NCBI RefSeq assembly: GCF_039539005.1
Contig: NZ_BAABCP010000001.1
Coordinates: 1,612,001-1,676,000, forward strand
DNA: 64,000 bases
Direction of reading: 5' to 3'
From: Microbacterium soli
Lineage (GTDB): Bacteria > Actinomycetota > Actinomycetes > Actinomycetales > Microbacteriaceae
Part shown: positions 34,451 through 43,678 of the stretch, piece by piece
Position numbering within the stretch: position 1 is the stretch's first letter
Layout of the letters: the number at the start of each line of letters is the position of its first letter
Program-made: the position numbers and the translations under genes
Notes under the pieces: model-generated
What the model was told of the DNA's origin: nothing
What the model saw: the letters and a program-made list of their open reading frames with translations, nothing else
Database searches by the model: none

Positions 34451-35349
34451 TGCTGTACTCACAAACCCCCGCCCCCGAGAAGCGCCGCCTGCTGCGCGAG
34501 CGGCTCGGGACCGGCGAGCTGCTGCGCTTCCCGGGGGCGTTCAACCCGCTGTCGGCGCGGCTCATCCAGCAGAAGGGCTTCGAGGGCGTCTACATCTCGG
34601 GCGCCGTGCTCTCCGCAGACCTCGGGCTTCCCGACATCGGTCTCACGACGCTCACCGAGGTCGCCGGTCGTGGCGCCCAGATCGCCCGGATGACGGACCT
34701 GCCCGCCATCATCGACGCGGACACCGGATTCGGCGAGCCCATGAACGTCGCCCGCACCATCCAGACCCTGGAGGACGCCGGGATCGCCGGCACCCACATC
34801 GAGGACCAGGTCAACCCGAAGCGCTGCGGGCACCTCGACGGCAAGACGGTGGTCGACACCGACACCGCCGTCAAGCGCATTCGCGCCGCCGTCGACGCCC
34901 GCCGTGATGAGAACTTCCTCATCATGGCGCGCACCGACATCGCCGCCGTGGACGGCCTGGCTGCCGCGACGGACAGGGCGAAGGCGCTCGTGGACGCCGG
35001 AGCCGACGCGATCTTCCCGGAGGCGATGCGCTCGCTCGAGGAGTTCGCCGCGATGCGGGATGCCGTGGACGTGCCGATCCTCGCCAACATGACCGAATTC
35101 GGCAAGAGCGACCTGTTCTCGGTGGACCAGCTGCGCGACGTGGGCGTGAACATCGTGATCTGGCCGGTGTCGCTGCTGCGCCTCGCCATGGGCGCGGCGG
35201 ACCGTGCGCTGGATACGCTGATCGACGAGGGGCATCTGACCTCGAGGCTCGGCGAGATGCAGCACCGCGCCGACCTGTACGACCTCATCGACTACGAGTC
35301 GTACAACCACTTCGACTCCGGGATCTTCACCTTCACCATCACGAAATAG
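34450..35349 (+). CDS. prpB: 2-methylisocitrate lyase PrpB
   Basis: This 299-residue member of the isocitrate lyase/PEP mutase superfamily has RFPGAFNPLSARLIQ, DADTGFGEPMNVART (metal-binding Asp) and EDQVNPKRCGHLDGK, in which Cys is the catalytic residue. MARTDIAAVDGL and NMTEFGKS follow. It cleaves 2-methylisocitrate to pyruvate and succinate. The ATG shares its first base with the prpD stop (TGATG). The frame extends farther upstream inside prpD in another frame, which was rejected. A 65-base gap with AAAGGAG precedes prpC. Confidence 0.95.
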   Translation: MLYSQTPAPEKRRLLRERLGTGELLRFPGAFNPLSARLIQQKGFEGVYISGAVLSADLGLPDIGLTTLTEVAGRGAQIARMTDLPAIIDADTGFGEPMNVARTIQTLEDAGIAGTHIEDQVNPKRCGHLDGKTVVDTDTAVKRIRAAVDARRDENFLIMARTDIAAVDGLAAATDRAKALVDAGADAIFPEAMRSLEEFAAMRDAVDVPILANMTEFGKSDLFSVDQLRDVGVNIVIWPVSLLRLAMGAADRALDTLIDEGHLTSRLGEMQHRADLYDLIDYESYNHFDSGIFTFTITK

Positions 35350-35414
35350 GCGGGCCCTCCCCGGACCTCGAGCGGGCCGAGGACGAGTCCAGCGCAGTCG
35401 CAAAGGAGCACAGC

Positions 35415-36596
35415 ATGACCGACGACATCAAGAAGGGCCTTGCCGGCGTCATCGCCGACGTCACCGCCATCAGCAAGGTCAACCCCGAGACGAACAGCCT
35501 GCTCTACCGCGGCTACCCGGTCCAGGAGCTGGCCGCGACCCAGCCCTTCGAGGCGGTCGCGCACCTGCTGTGGAACGGCGAGCTGCCGGATGCCGATCAG
35601 CTGGCCGACCTGCAGAAGCGCGAGCGGGAGCTGCGCCCGCTCGACGAGCGAACGGTCGCGCTGCTGGAGCTGATCCCGGTGGAGGCGCATCCGATGGATG
35701 TGGTGCGCACGGCCGTGAGCCAGCTGGGCACCTTCGACCCGACCCTTCACCGGCCGGGCGGCTGGACGGACCCCGTGCTCGACCAAGGCCGTGCGCTGTA
35801 CCTGTTCGCACAGCTGCCCACGATCATCGCCGCCGTGCAGCGGCGCAGGAGGGGCCTGGAGCCCATCGCGCCGCGCGACGACCTGGACTACTCCGAGAAC
35901 TTCCTCTGGATGACGTTCGGCGAGCTGCCCTCGGCGGCGGCCGTCGACGTGTTCCGCATCTCGATGGTGCTGTACGCGGAGCACTCCTTCAACGCCTCCA
36001 CGTTCACCGCGCGCGTGATCGCGTCGACGACCTCGGATCTGTACTCCGCGGTGGTGGGCGCCATCGGTGCGCTCAAGGGGCCGCTGCACGGTGGCGCCAA
36101 CGAGGCCGTCATGCACATCTTCGACGAGATCGGCTCGGCGGACCGCGTCGTGCCGTGGCTGGACGAGGCCCTCGCCGCCAAGCGCAAGATCATGGGCTTC
36201 GGGCACCGGGTCTACAAGCGCGGCGACTCCCGGGTGCCGACCATGAAGGCGGCCCTGGACCGGCTGATCGCCGAGTACGGCCGGACGGACCTGGCCGAGC
36301 TGTACGACACGCTCGAGCACGAGTTCGTCACCCGCAAGGGCATCTACCCGAACCTCGACTATCCGTCCGGTCCGGCATACAGCCTGCTGGGCTTCGAGAC
36401 CGAGATCTTCACGCCGCTGTTCATCGCCGCGCGGGTGACCGGCTGGACCGCGCACGTCATGGAGCAGGCGGCGTCCAATGCGCTCATCCGGCCCCTGTCC
36501 GCGTACGACGGGGTCGACGAGCGGCACGTCCCCGGCTATGTGCCGGACACGGCAGCGATCGACGTGCAGGAGCGGGCAGAGGAGGCGGCGGAGTGA
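35415..36596 (+). CDS. prpC: 2-methylcitrate synthase PrpC
   Basis: This 393-residue citrate-synthase-family enzyme has SLLYRGYPVQELA near the start, GPLHGGANEAVM with a catalytic His, and GFGHRVYKRGDSR with the second His. HVMEQAASNALIRP contributes the Arg region at the end. The short dimeric type and operon position favour 2-methylcitrate synthase (propionyl-CoA plus oxaloacetate) over housekeeping citrate synthase. AAAGGAG precedes the ATG. Its stop shares a base with the thiolase ATG. Confidence 0.94.
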   Translation: MTDDIKKGLAGVIADVTAISKVNPETNSLLYRGYPVQELAATQPFEAVAHLLWNGELPDADQLADLQKRERELRPLDERTVALLELIPVEAHPMDVVRTAVSQLGTFDPTLHRPGGWTDPVLDQGRALYLFAQLPTIIAAVQRRRRGLEPIAPRDDLDYSENFLWMTFGELPSAAAVDVFRISMVLYAEHSFNASTFTARVIASTTSDLYSAVVGAIGALKGPLHGGANEAVMHIFDEIGSADRVVPWLDEALAAKRKIMGFGHRVYKRGDSRVPTMKAALDRLIAEYGRTDLAELYDTLEHEFVTRKGIYPNLDYPSGPAYSLLGFETEIFTPLFIAARVTGWTAHVMEQAASNALIRPLSAYDGVDERHVPGYVPDTAAIDVQERAEEAAE

Positions 36597-37789
36597 TGAC
36601 TGCATCATCGACGGCACGGGAGAAGGTCGCGATCGTCGCGGGGGCGCGCACCCCGGTCGGACGATTCGGCGGCGCGTTCCGGGACACCCCGGCGCACGAG
36701 TTGGGTGCGGCGGCGGTCGTGGAGGCGCTCCGCCGCTCCGGGATCGACGGCTCGCGGGTCGGCGAGGTCGTCATCGGCACGATCGGCCAGGTCGCCGGGG
36801 ACGCGTACATCTCGCGCCGCGTGGCGCTGGGGGCCGGGCTCGATGTGAACACCCCGGCGTTCACCGTCAACAGGCTGTGCGGGTCGGGGCTGCAGGCGAT
36901 CTGGTCGGCGGCGCAGGAACTGCTGTGGGGTGGGATCGATGTCGCCGTCGCCGGCGGTGCCGAGAACATGACCCGGATGCCGTTCTACGACTTCGATGCC
37001 CGGTTCAACGACCGCCTGGGCGACCGGAAGCTCGTGGACGGCACGGTCGCGATGCTCACGGACCCCTTCACGAGCAGGCACATGGGCACGACGGCCGAGA
37101 ACGTCGCGTCCCGGTTCTCCGTCACGCGCGAGGATCAGGACGACTTCGCCCTCGAGTCGCAGCGCCGTGCTGCGACGGATGCCGCGCAGGCGGCGTTCGC
37201 GGAGGAGATCGTCCCCGTCACCACATCCGGCCGCCGGCCCGTCGAGGTGACCCGCGACGAGCATCCGCGTCCCGATACGACGCGGGAGGGCCTCGCAGGC
37301 CTGCGCGCCGCGTTCGTCGAGGGCGGCACGGTCACCGCGGGCAACGCGTCGGGCATCAACGACGGAGGCGCCGCGACCGTGCTCATGCGCGAGGCGGATG
37401 CCCGTGCCGAGGGCGCGCCGGTGCTGGCGACCATCGAGGCCGTCACGACGGCGGCGCTGGATCCGGAGATCATGGGCTACGCCCCGACCCTGGCGCTGCG
37501 GAAGCTGTTCGCGCAGACCGGACTGACTCCCGCCGACGTGTCGACGATCGAGCTCAACGAGGCCTTCGCCTCGCAGGCGCTGGCGGTCATCCGCGACACC
37601 GAGCTCGACCCCGCCCGCGTCAACCCCTACGGTGGGGCGATCGCCCTGGGGCATCCGGTCGGCGCCACCGGCGCCATCCTCACCGTGCGGGCGGCGCTCA
37701 CGCTGCAGCGCACCGGCGGCGACTACGGGATCGTCACGATGTGCATCGGGGGTGGGCAGGCGCTGGCCGCGCTGATCAAGCGCGGCTGA
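36596..37789 (+). CDS. Thiolase (acetyl-CoA acetyltransferase) in the propionate operon
   Basis: This 397-residue thiolase has NRLCGSGLQAI (nucleophilic Cys near residue 92), NEAFASQAL with the active-site Asn, GHPVGATGA with the catalytic His and CIGGGQALA with the second Cys. All catalytic elements are intact. The ATG at 36596 overlaps the prpC stop, with AGAGGAGG upstream, so it is the last gene of the prp operon. A thiolase here could generate propionyl-CoA from 3-ketovaleryl-CoA or from branched 2-methylacetoacetyl-CoA, feeding the cycle (inference). A hairpin follows before the convergent transketolase. Confidence 0.93.
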   Translation: MTASSTAREKVAIVAGARTPVGRFGGAFRDTPAHELGAAAVVEALRRSGIDGSRVGEVVIGTIGQVAGDAYISRRVALGAGLDVNTPAFTVNRLCGSGLQAIWSAAQELLWGGIDVAVAGGAENMTRMPFYDFDARFNDRLGDRKLVDGTVAMLTDPFTSRHMGTTAENVASRFSVTREDQDDFALESQRRAATDAAQAAFAEEIVPVTTSGRRPVEVTRDEHPRPDTTREGLAGLRAAFVEGGTVTAGNASGINDGGAATVLMREADARAEGAPVLATIEAVTTAALDPEIMGYAPTLALRKLFAQTGLTPADVSTIELNEAFASQALAVIRDTELDPARVNPYGGAIALGHPVGATGAILTVRAALTLQRTGGDYGIVTMCIGGGQALAALIKRG

Positions 37790-37812
37790 ATCGTGATCCA
37801 CCGAGACCGCCG

Positions 37813-37834
37813 TCGACGCGCTTCGGAGCGTCGA
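37813..37834. terminator. Candidate bidirectional terminator
   Basis: A seven-base-pair stem (TCGACGC / GCGTCGA) with an eight-base loop lies between the convergent thiolase and transketolase genes. Confidence 0.45.
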
Positions 37835-37855
37835 TGAAGAGACTCGTCGTTCTGC

Positions 37856-38848
37856 TCAGCGGTCAGAGCCGGCGTCGAGTCCGGCGATGAACTCCGCGAT
37901 CGTGGCTGCGAGGTGCCGCCCGGTCAGGCCGAAGGCGTCGAGCAGCTCGATCGGTGTTCCCGTCTCGCCGTACCGGTCGTCGACGCCGAGGCGGCGCACC
38001 GGACGCGGCAGCTTCTCGCCGAGAAGCTCGGCCACGGCGCTGCCGAAGCCTCCCGCGCGTTGCGCTTCCTCGGCGGTGACGATGCGGCCGGTCCTGCGGA
38101 CACTGGCGAGGATCGTCTCCTCGTCGAGCGGCTTGACCGTCGGTACGTGCAGCACTTCGGCATCCACGTCCTGCGCCGCGAGGATCTCTGCGGCGATGAG
38201 CAGCTCGTAGGTCATCGTGCCGGTGCCGGCGAGAGTGACGTCCGCTCCCTCGCGCAACAGATAGGCACGGCCGATCTCGAAGGGGGCGTCCGTGGTGCTG
38301 AAGATCGGAGTCCTGTCGCGGGCGAGGCGCAGGTATGCGGGTGCGCCGTTCTGCGCGATCGCGAGCGTGGCCTTCTCGGCCTCGATGCTGTCGCCGGGGG
38401 CGATGACCACCATGTTGGGCATGACGCGCATGATGGCGATGTCTTCGAGCATCTGGTGCGTCGCACCGTCCGGGCCGACGTTGAGGCCGGCGTGCGAGCC
38501 GATGACCTTGACGGGCAGATCGTTCAACGCGGCGGTGGTCTTGATCTGCTCCCAGTTGCGGCCGGGGCTGAAGGCCGCGTAGCTGCTGGTGAACGGGATC
38601 TTCCCGGCGTGCGCCATGCCGGCGGCGACCGTGACGAGGTTCTGCTCGGCGATGCCGACCTCGATGAAGCGCTCCGGGAACTCCTCCTGGAACAGGCTCA
38701 TCTGCGTGCTCTCGGTGAGGTCGGCGCAGAGCGCGACAACGCTCTCATCGCGCTTGCCGGCCTCAAGCAGGCCGCGGCCGAATCCGGCGCGGATGGGTTC
38801 GCGCTGCACGTCGTCGGAGTGCAGGTCGGGGTTCAGCGGGTAGCTCAT
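37856..38848 (-). CDS. Transketolase C-terminal half (split enzyme, pyrimidine and C domains)
   Basis: This 330-residue protein comprises the pyrimidine-binding domain and the C-terminal domain of transketolase. RFIEVGIAEQNLVTVAAGMA contains the Glu that activates thiamin diphosphate. SHAGLNVGPDGATHQMLEDIA is the substrate-site loop, and a transketolase C-terminal domain follows (DVDAEVLHVPTVKPLD). Such split transketolases work as pairs. Its start overlaps the stop of the N-terminal half by four bases (ATGA). Split forms occur in specialised sugar or sugar-acid pathways rather than the housekeeping pentose phosphate route (family knowledge), but no further pathway genes are adjacent. Confidence 0.92.
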   Translation of the reverse strand: MSYPLNPDLHSDDVQREPIRAGFGRGLLEAGKRDESVVALCADLTESTQMSLFQEEFPERFIEVGIAEQNLVTVAAGMAHAGKIPFTSSYAAFSPGRNWEQIKTTAALNDLPVKVIGSHAGLNVGPDGATHQMLEDIAIMRVMPNMVVIAPGDSIEAEKATLAIAQNGAPAYLRLARDRTPIFSTTDAPFEIGRAYLLREGADVTLAGTGTMTYELLIAAEILAAQDVDAEVLHVPTVKPLDEETILASVRRTGRIVTAEEAQRAGGFGSAVAELLGEKLPRPVRRLGVDDRYGETGTPIELLDAFGLTGRHLAATIAEFIAGLDAGSDR

Positions 38849-39705
38849 GCGTTCTGTGCCTTTCCAGCGGCGCGGGGGAGTCCTGCGAGTGCTTCTGCGG
38901 CCTGCGCGGCATCGGGCGCCTTGCCGTGCCAGCGGTGGTCGTATTCCATGAAGCCCACGCCCTTGCCGGGCACGGTGTGGGCGATGATCACGGTCGGTCT
39001 GCTGCCGACGGCCTTCGCCGTGCCGACGGCGTCGATGATCGCCTGCATGTTGTGGCCATCGATCTCGAGGACGTGCCAGCCGAACGACTCGAACTTGCCG
39101 CGCAGGTCCTCCAGCGGCATGACGTCCTCGGTGGAGCCGTCGATCTGGATGTAGTTGCGGTCGACGAAGCCGATCAGCTGGCGCAGCTTGTACTTGCCGG
39201 CGTACATCGCTGCTTCCCAGATGTTGCCCTCGTCGAGTTCGCCGTCGCCCATCATCACGTAGACGAAGCGGGTGAAGTCCTTGTCGATGTGCTGCAGGGC
39301 GTGGGCGTAGCCGGCCGCCTGCGACAGTCCGCTGCCGAGCGGACCGCTCGTGCTTTCGAGTCCGGGCAGCGCGCTGCGCTCGGGGTGACCCTGCAAGCGC
39401 GAGCCGTACTTGCGCAGTGTGGCCAGCTCTTCGACCGGGAAGTAGCCGGAGTGCGCCATCGCGGCGTACAGCACGGGCGCGGTGTGGCCGTTGCTGAGGT
39501 AGAAGACGTCGCGCCCCTCCCAGCTCGGGTTCTGCGGGTCGTGCTTGAGGATGTTGAAGTACAGCGCGGTCAGCAGATCGGCCATGCCCAGCGGGCCGGC
39601 GCTGTGGCCGCTGCCCGCCTTCTCCAACATCGAGACGATGGAGCGACGGATGGCGACCGCGGTCTCCTCGAGTTCACTTACGCTCAATGGCTTCGCCTGT
39701 GCCAC
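38845..39705 (-). CDS. Transketolase N-terminal half (split enzyme, thiamin diphosphate domain)
   Basis: This 286-residue protein is the PP-binding half of transketolase. GSGHSAGPLGMADLLTALYF and FYLSNGHTAPVLYAA include the conserved His residues. MMGDGELDEGNIWEAAMYAG is the GDG...N metal and cofactor motif, and HTVPGKGVGFME follows. The GTG at 39705 was chosen because GGAAGGA lies nine bases upstream; an ATG at 39726 is in frame but sits before that site. It heads a two-gene operon divergent from an IclR regulator, whose palindromic boxes lie in the gap. Confidence 0.9.
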   Translation of the reverse strand: MAQAKPLSVSELEETAVAIRRSIVSMLEKAGSGHSAGPLGMADLLTALYFNILKHDPQNPSWEGRDVFYLSNGHTAPVLYAAMAHSGYFPVEELATLRKYGSRLQGHPERSALPGLESTSGPLGSGLSQAAGYAHALQHIDKDFTRFVYVMMGDGELDEGNIWEAAMYAGKYKLRQLIGFVDRNYIQIDGSTEDVMPLEDLRGKFESFGWHVLEIDGHNMQAIIDAVGTAKAVGSRPTVIIAHTVPGKGVGFMEYDHRWHGKAPDAAQAAEALAGLPRAAGKAQNA

Positions 39706-39755
39706 GCTGCAGCATCCTTCCGGCATCGATGATCGGTGCGTGAAAATTTCATATA

Positions 39756-39772
39756 GCGCAATTTTATTGCGC
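39756..39772. promoter_or_regulatory. IclR-type operator candidate 1
   Basis: GCGCAAT-TTT-ATTGCGC is a perfect palindrome with seven-base arms, in an A/T-rich gap between the divergent transketolase operon and the iclR-type gene. It is the strongest palindrome in this spacer and 51 bases from the transketolase start. Confidence 0.55.
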
Positions 39773-39780
39773 ATAGTGAA

Positions 39781-39795
39781 TACTACTCTGTAGTA
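39781..39795. promoter_or_regulatory. IclR-type operator candidate 2
   Basis: TACTAC-TCT-GTAGTA is a second perfect palindrome with six-base arms, centred 24 bases from the first and 38 bases before the regulator ATG. It differs in sequence from the first, so it may bind another protein or only one may be used. Confidence 0.4.
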
Positions 39796-39825
39796 CCGTT
39801 GACGGACAAGGCAGAGGGCGAGGGC

Positions 39826-40593
39826 ATGAGCGAGCGGACGGCCAACGGGCGGTACGAGCTCGGCAGTGTGGATCGGGCCTTGGCCGTGTTGTCGATCCTC
39901 GCCGCGCACCCTCGCATCCGGCTGGGCGAACTCAGCGAGCGGTTGGGGGCGAACTCCACCACGGTGCTGCGGGCCCTGCGGGTGCTCGAGCGCCACGGCA
40001 TGGTACGTCGCCCGCAGGGCGAGTCGGAGTACGTGCTCGGCACGCGCCTGGTGGAGCTCGGGCACGCGGCCGTGGCGGCCATCGACATCGTTCCCTCACT
40101 GCGGCAGTTCGTGGCGCCGTTGGTGCACGACTTCCACGCCACGGCCCATATCGGGATGTTGCGCGATGGCATGATCACCGTGGTCGACAAGGTGGAGCCG
40201 GTGGCACCGACCGTCCGCTACTCGGCGGTCGGCACACGTATGCCTCTGCACGCCACAGCAGGGGGCAAAGCCGCCCTGGCCCTCGCGGCACCGGCCGTGC
40301 TCGAGGATCTGAAGGAGCTCGAGGCATGCACGGTGCACACGCTGACCGAGCTCGAAGAACTCCGCGCCGAACTCGCCCGGATCCGTGACCGCCGCTACAG
40401 CGTTGAGCGTGAGGAGTACCACCTCGGCTTCGGCTGCGTCGGCTCGGCGGTCGCCGTCGAGGGCGACATCCATACCGTGAGCATCTCGGGGGCGCTCCTG
40501 GACGCCCCCGTGATCGAGGACTGCGGCACGCGCCTCCGTGACGCCGTCGACGCCTTCCTCGCCGTGCACGTCGGCGCAGTCTCGGGTCTCTGA
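39826..40593 (+). CDS. IclR-family transcriptional regulator
   Basis: This 255-residue regulator has a winged helix at residues 13-70 (IRLGELSERLGANSTTVLRALRVLERHGMV). An IclR effector domain follows: PTVRYSAVGTRMPLHATAGGKAALA, the family's conserved HATA-GKA region, and then GFGCVGSAVAVEGD. The ATG at 39826 has GAGGGCGAGGG upstream; a TTG 27 bases earlier is in frame but lacks a ribosome site. Divergence from the split transketolase suggests local control of that operon. The spacer contains two perfect palindromes. Confidence 0.9.
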   Translation: MSERTANGRYELGSVDRALAVLSILAAHPRIRLGELSERLGANSTTVLRALRVLERHGMVRRPQGESEYVLGTRLVELGHAAVAAIDIVPSLRQFVAPLVHDFHATAHIGMLRDGMITVVDKVEPVAPTVRYSAVGTRMPLHATAGGKAALALAAPAVLEDLKELEACTVHTLTELEELRAELARIRDRRYSVEREEYHLGFGCVGSAVAVEGDIHTVSISGALLDAPVIEDCGTRLRDAVDAFLAVHVGAVSGL

Positions 40594-40822
40594 ATCGGCG
40601 GCACTCAGAACTTGCTGATCCGAGACGGGCGACCAACCGGCGATCTGCCGCGCCCTGATCGCCGTCGACCGCCATGCGCAGTCTGTCGGAGCCGCGAGAA
40701 GGAGATGTCCGGCCATTCGGGCCGGCCGTGACCGGCTCGGTTTGGACTGTCGCCGCGGAACCTGTTGGATGGTAGTCGGACCGGCTGGGGCCACTGGGGG
40801 CAGCGAGGAAGCGGAGCGCGGA

Positions 40823-41827
40823 ATGAGTCGATCATCGAGGATCCACCACGTCGTCGCGCTCGAGCAGTTCGACCCCGCCGAGGCTGTGCGCATCGCCGCG
40901 CTCGCGGACGCCGCAGGGTTCGCGGGCGCGGTCGTCTCCGATCGATTCCAGCCGTGGCTGCCTTCGCAGGGCAACGCCTCCTTCGTCTGGGTGGTGGCAG
41001 GGGCGATCGGCCAGGCGACGGGCGGCGAGATCACGGTGTCCGCCGTGCCCGGCTACCGGATGCACCCGGCGGTGGTCGCGCAGGCCTCCGCGACCCTCGC
41101 CGCCCTGCATCCCGGGCGGCATCGGCTGCTGCTGTCGGCGGGCGACGCGATCGACGAGCATGTCGTGGGCGGCTACTGGCCGGAGCCGCGAGAGCGCGCC
41201 GAGCGGCTGTTCGAGGCGGGGGACGTGATCCGACGGCTGTTCTCCTCGGCGGCGCGCGGCAGCGACGTGCGCCACAGCGGTGATCATTTCCGGTTGGAGA
41301 GCTCGCGGCTGTGGAGCCGCGGCAGTCCCGAGGTGCAGGTGTGGGCGGGCGGACCCGCCACGGCCCGTCGGGCGGGTCGCACCGGTCAGGGCATAGCGGT
41401 GATGGCCGGCCCGCCGGAGCGGCTGGCCGCGCTGCTGCGGGCGTTCCGCGAGGGCGCGGCGGAGCACCGCGGTCAGGGCCGGGGCCGGGGCCGGGCGACC
41501 GTGCACGCCCAGGTGTCCTGGGCGCGCACCGACGGGGAGGCGATGGAGAACGCCCTGCGCGACTGGCCGATGGCGGGGCTGCGCTTCCCGCGCGGCGACA
41601 TCCGCTCGCCCTTCGACGTCGCGCAGCTGGCCGCACGGGTGGGCCCTGACGACATCCGGTCGCGCATCCCGGTTTCCGCGGACATCGGCGTGCACGTCGA
41701 CCGCATCCGATCGCTGCTGGACCTCGGCTTCGACAGTGTTCACCTGCACAACGTCGGACGCAATCAGGAGCAGTGGATCGAGCGCTGCGCGCAGGACCTC
41801 CTGCCCGCGGTGGAGGAGGGACTGTGA
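40823..41827 (+). CDS. Luciferase-like (LLM) oxidoreductase related to F420-dependent glucose-6-phosphate dehydrogenase
   Basis: This 334-residue LLM-fold protein follows the pattern of the G6P-dehydrogenase-like F420 group. [23 protein letters not shown] resembles the ASAEQF start of Fgd. [15 protein letters not shown] then resembles SDHFQPW, and [18 protein letters not shown] follows. It diverges from true Fgd in [16 protein letters not shown], where Fgd has GEALNE. It may therefore use F420 or a flavin with another substrate. It overlaps cofE as GTGA, so lies in a cofE-fgd operon. The 229 bases upstream (40594-40822) hold no gene and no clear promoter. Confidence 0.78.
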   Translation: MSRSSRIHHVVALEQFDPAEAVRIAALADAAGFAGAVVSDRFQPWLPSQGNASFVWVVAGAIGQATGGEITVSAVPGYRMHPAVVAQASATLAALHPGRHRLLLSAGDAIDEHVVGGYWPEPRERAERLFEAGDVIRRLFSSAARGSDVRHSGDHFRLESSRLWSRGSPEVQVWAGGPATARRAGRTGQGIAVMAGPPERLAALLRAFREGAAEHRGQGRGRGRATVHAQVSWARTDGEAMENALRDWPMAGLRFPRGDIRSPFDVAQLAARVGPDDIRSRIPVSADIGVHVDRIRSLLDLGFDSVHLHNVGRNQEQWIERCAQDLLPAVEEGL

Positions 41828-42621
41828 GCGAGATGCTCAGCGCATGGGCGCTGACGGGGATGCCGGAGGTGCGCCCCGGCGACGACCTGACCGCGCTGAT
41901 CGCCGAGGCGGTGACGCGCACGGCGCAGCCGCTGCGGGACGGCGACATCCTCGTCGTGACCTCGAAGATCGTGTCCAAGGCGGAGGGCCGCGTCATCGCC
42001 GCCGCGGACCGGGAGGACGCGATCACCGCCGAGACCGTGCGCGTGGTCGCCACCCGGCCGCGTCAGGACGGCGGTGTGACCCGCATCGTGCAGAACCGGC
42101 TGGGGATCGTGGGCGCTGCGGCGGGGGTGGATGCCTCGAACACCGCGGAGGGCACGGTGCTCCTGCTGCCGCTGGACCCCGACGCGTCCGCGCGCCGGAT
42201 CGCCGCGGGACTGCGCGAGACGACGGGCGCCGAGGTGGGCGTCGTCATCAGCGACACGCTCGGCAGGCCGTGGCGCAATGGGCAGACCGATGTCGCCATC
42301 GGCGCGGGCGGCGTGCACGTGTTCGAGGACCTGCTCGGGCGGATGGACACCACCGGGCGCCCGCTCGTGGTCACTCAGCCGTGCATCGCCGATGAACTGG
42401 CCGCGGCGGGGGATCTCGTCAAGGGCAAGGTCAGCGGATGCCCGGTCGCGGTCGTCCGCGGGATGGGCCGATTCGTGGGCGCGCTGGACCTGCCGGGTGC
42501 GGCGGCCATCATCCGCGCGCCGGAGCACGACATGTTCCGACTCGGTGCCGATGAGGCGCACCGGGAGGGCTACGAAGCAGGATTCGCGGCCGGGAGGGCC
42601 GCGGGAGAGGAGAGGCATTGA
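41824..42621 (+). CDS. cofE: Coenzyme F420-0:L-glutamate ligase (CofE/FbiB N-terminal-type)
   Basis: This 265-residue protein has [16 protein letters not shown] near residues 40-55, then [41 protein letters not shown] contains metal-site residues, and [21 protein letters not shown] follows. These are the CofE hallmarks. It lacks the nitroreductase-like C-terminal domain of mycobacterial FbiB. It adds glutamate residues to F420-0. Start and stop overlap both neighbours, coupling it to an LLM gene and fgd. No cofC, cofD/fbiA or fbiC is present in this window. Confidence 0.9.
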   Translation: MSEMLSAWALTGMPEVRPGDDLTALIAEAVTRTAQPLRDGDILVVTSKIVSKAEGRVIAAADREDAITAETVRVVATRPRQDGGVTRIVQNRLGIVGAAAGVDASNTAEGTVLLLPLDPDASARRIAAGLRETTGAEVGVVISDTLGRPWRNGQTDVAIGAGGVHVFEDLLGRMDTTGRPLVVTQPCIADELAAAGDLVKGKVSGCPVAVVRGMGRFVGALDLPGAAAIIRAPEHDMFRLGADEAHREGYEAGFAAGRAAGEERH

Positions 42622-43634
42622 TGATCACACTGGGGTACAAGGCGTCCGCCGAGCAGTTCGGGCCGAAGGAGCTGGTCGACATCGCCGTGGCGGCGGAGCG
42701 TCACGGATTCGAGTCCGTCGCCGTCAGCGACCACTTCCAGCCGTGGCGGTACACGGGCGGGCACGCGCCGTTCTCGATCGCCTGGGCCGCTGCGGTGGGC
42801 GCGCGCACGGAGCGCATCCGGATCGGCACGAGCGTGTTGACGCCGACGTTCCGCTACAACCCGGCCGTGATCGCCCAGGCGTTCGCGACGCTGGCCTGCC
42901 TGAGCCCCGACCGCATCTTCCTGGGTGTCGGCACGGGGGAGGCGCTCAACGAGATCGCCACCGGGTTCCAGGGCGCGGGCGAGCAGACCTGGCCCGAGTT
43001 CCGGGAGCGCTACGCGCGCCTGCGGGAGTCGATCCGGTTGATGCGCGCGCTGTGGACGGGGGAGCGCACGTCCTTCGACGGCGAGTACTACTCCACGCAC
43101 GACGCGTCGATCTACGACGTGCCGGCCGGCGGCGTGCCGATCTACATCGCCGCCGGCGGCCCGCTGGTCGCGAAGTACGCCGGGCGGGCCGGTGACGGGT
43201 TCATCTGCACCTCCGGGAAGGGCCGCGAGCTGTATGTCGACAAGCTCGTGCCCGCCGTGCAGGAGGGCGCCGCCGCCGCGGGCCGGGACTTCGCGCAGAT
43301 CGACCGGATGATCGAGATCAAGATCTCCTACGAGGAGACCGAGCAGGCCGCTCTGGAGAACACGCGGTTCTGGGCGCCGCTGTCCCTGTCGAAGGAGCAG
43401 AAGCACGACATCACCGACCCGGTCGAGATGGAGCGGGCGGCGGATGCACTGCCCATCGAGCAGGTCGCGAAGCGATGGATCGTCGGCACCGACCCCGATG
43501 CGGTCGTCGCGCAGGTGAAGGACTACGTCGACTGGGGTTTCAACCACCTCGTCTTCCACGCCCCGGGCCACGACCAGGAGCGTTTCATGACGCTGTTCGA
43601 ACGCGACCTCGCCCCGCGCCTGCGCGCCCTGTGA
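42621..43634 (+). CDS. fgd: F420-dependent glucose-6-phosphate dehydrogenase
   Basis: This 337-residue LLM enzyme carries the Fgd signature nearly throughout: [20 protein letters not shown] at the start and [20 protein letters not shown] with catalytic His and Trp. [27 protein letters not shown] and the [15 protein letters not shown] segment follow. It oxidises glucose 6-phosphate to 6-phosphogluconolactone while reducing F420, supplying F420H2 to other enzymes. The ATG shares a base with the cofE stop. A strong hairpin lies just beyond its end. This gene makes F420 use by the organism close to certain. Confidence 0.95.
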   Translation: MITLGYKASAEQFGPKELVDIAVAAERHGFESVAVSDHFQPWRYTGGHAPFSIAWAAAVGARTERIRIGTSVLTPTFRYNPAVIAQAFATLACLSPDRIFLGVGTGEALNEIATGFQGAGEQTWPEFRERYARLRESIRLMRALWTGERTSFDGEYYSTHDASIYDVPAGGVPIYIAAGGPLVAKYAGRAGDGFICTSGKGRELYVDKLVPAVQEGAAAAGRDFAQIDRMIEIKISYEETEQAALENTRFWAPLSLSKEQKHDITDPVEMERAADALPIEQVAKRWIVGTDPDAVVAQVKDYVDWGFNHLVFHAPGHDQERFMTLFERDLAPRLRAL

Positions 43635-43640
43635 CCGGTG

Positions 43641-43669
43641 GTGTGCGGGTGCGATCGCGGCCCGCACAC
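43641..43669. terminator. Bidirectional terminator hairpin after fgd
   Basis: A perfect nine-base-pair stem (GTGTGCGGG / CCCGCACAC) with an 11-base loop lies between fgd and the convergent LLM gene. Confidence 0.6.
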
Positions 43670-43678
43670 GCACCCGGT

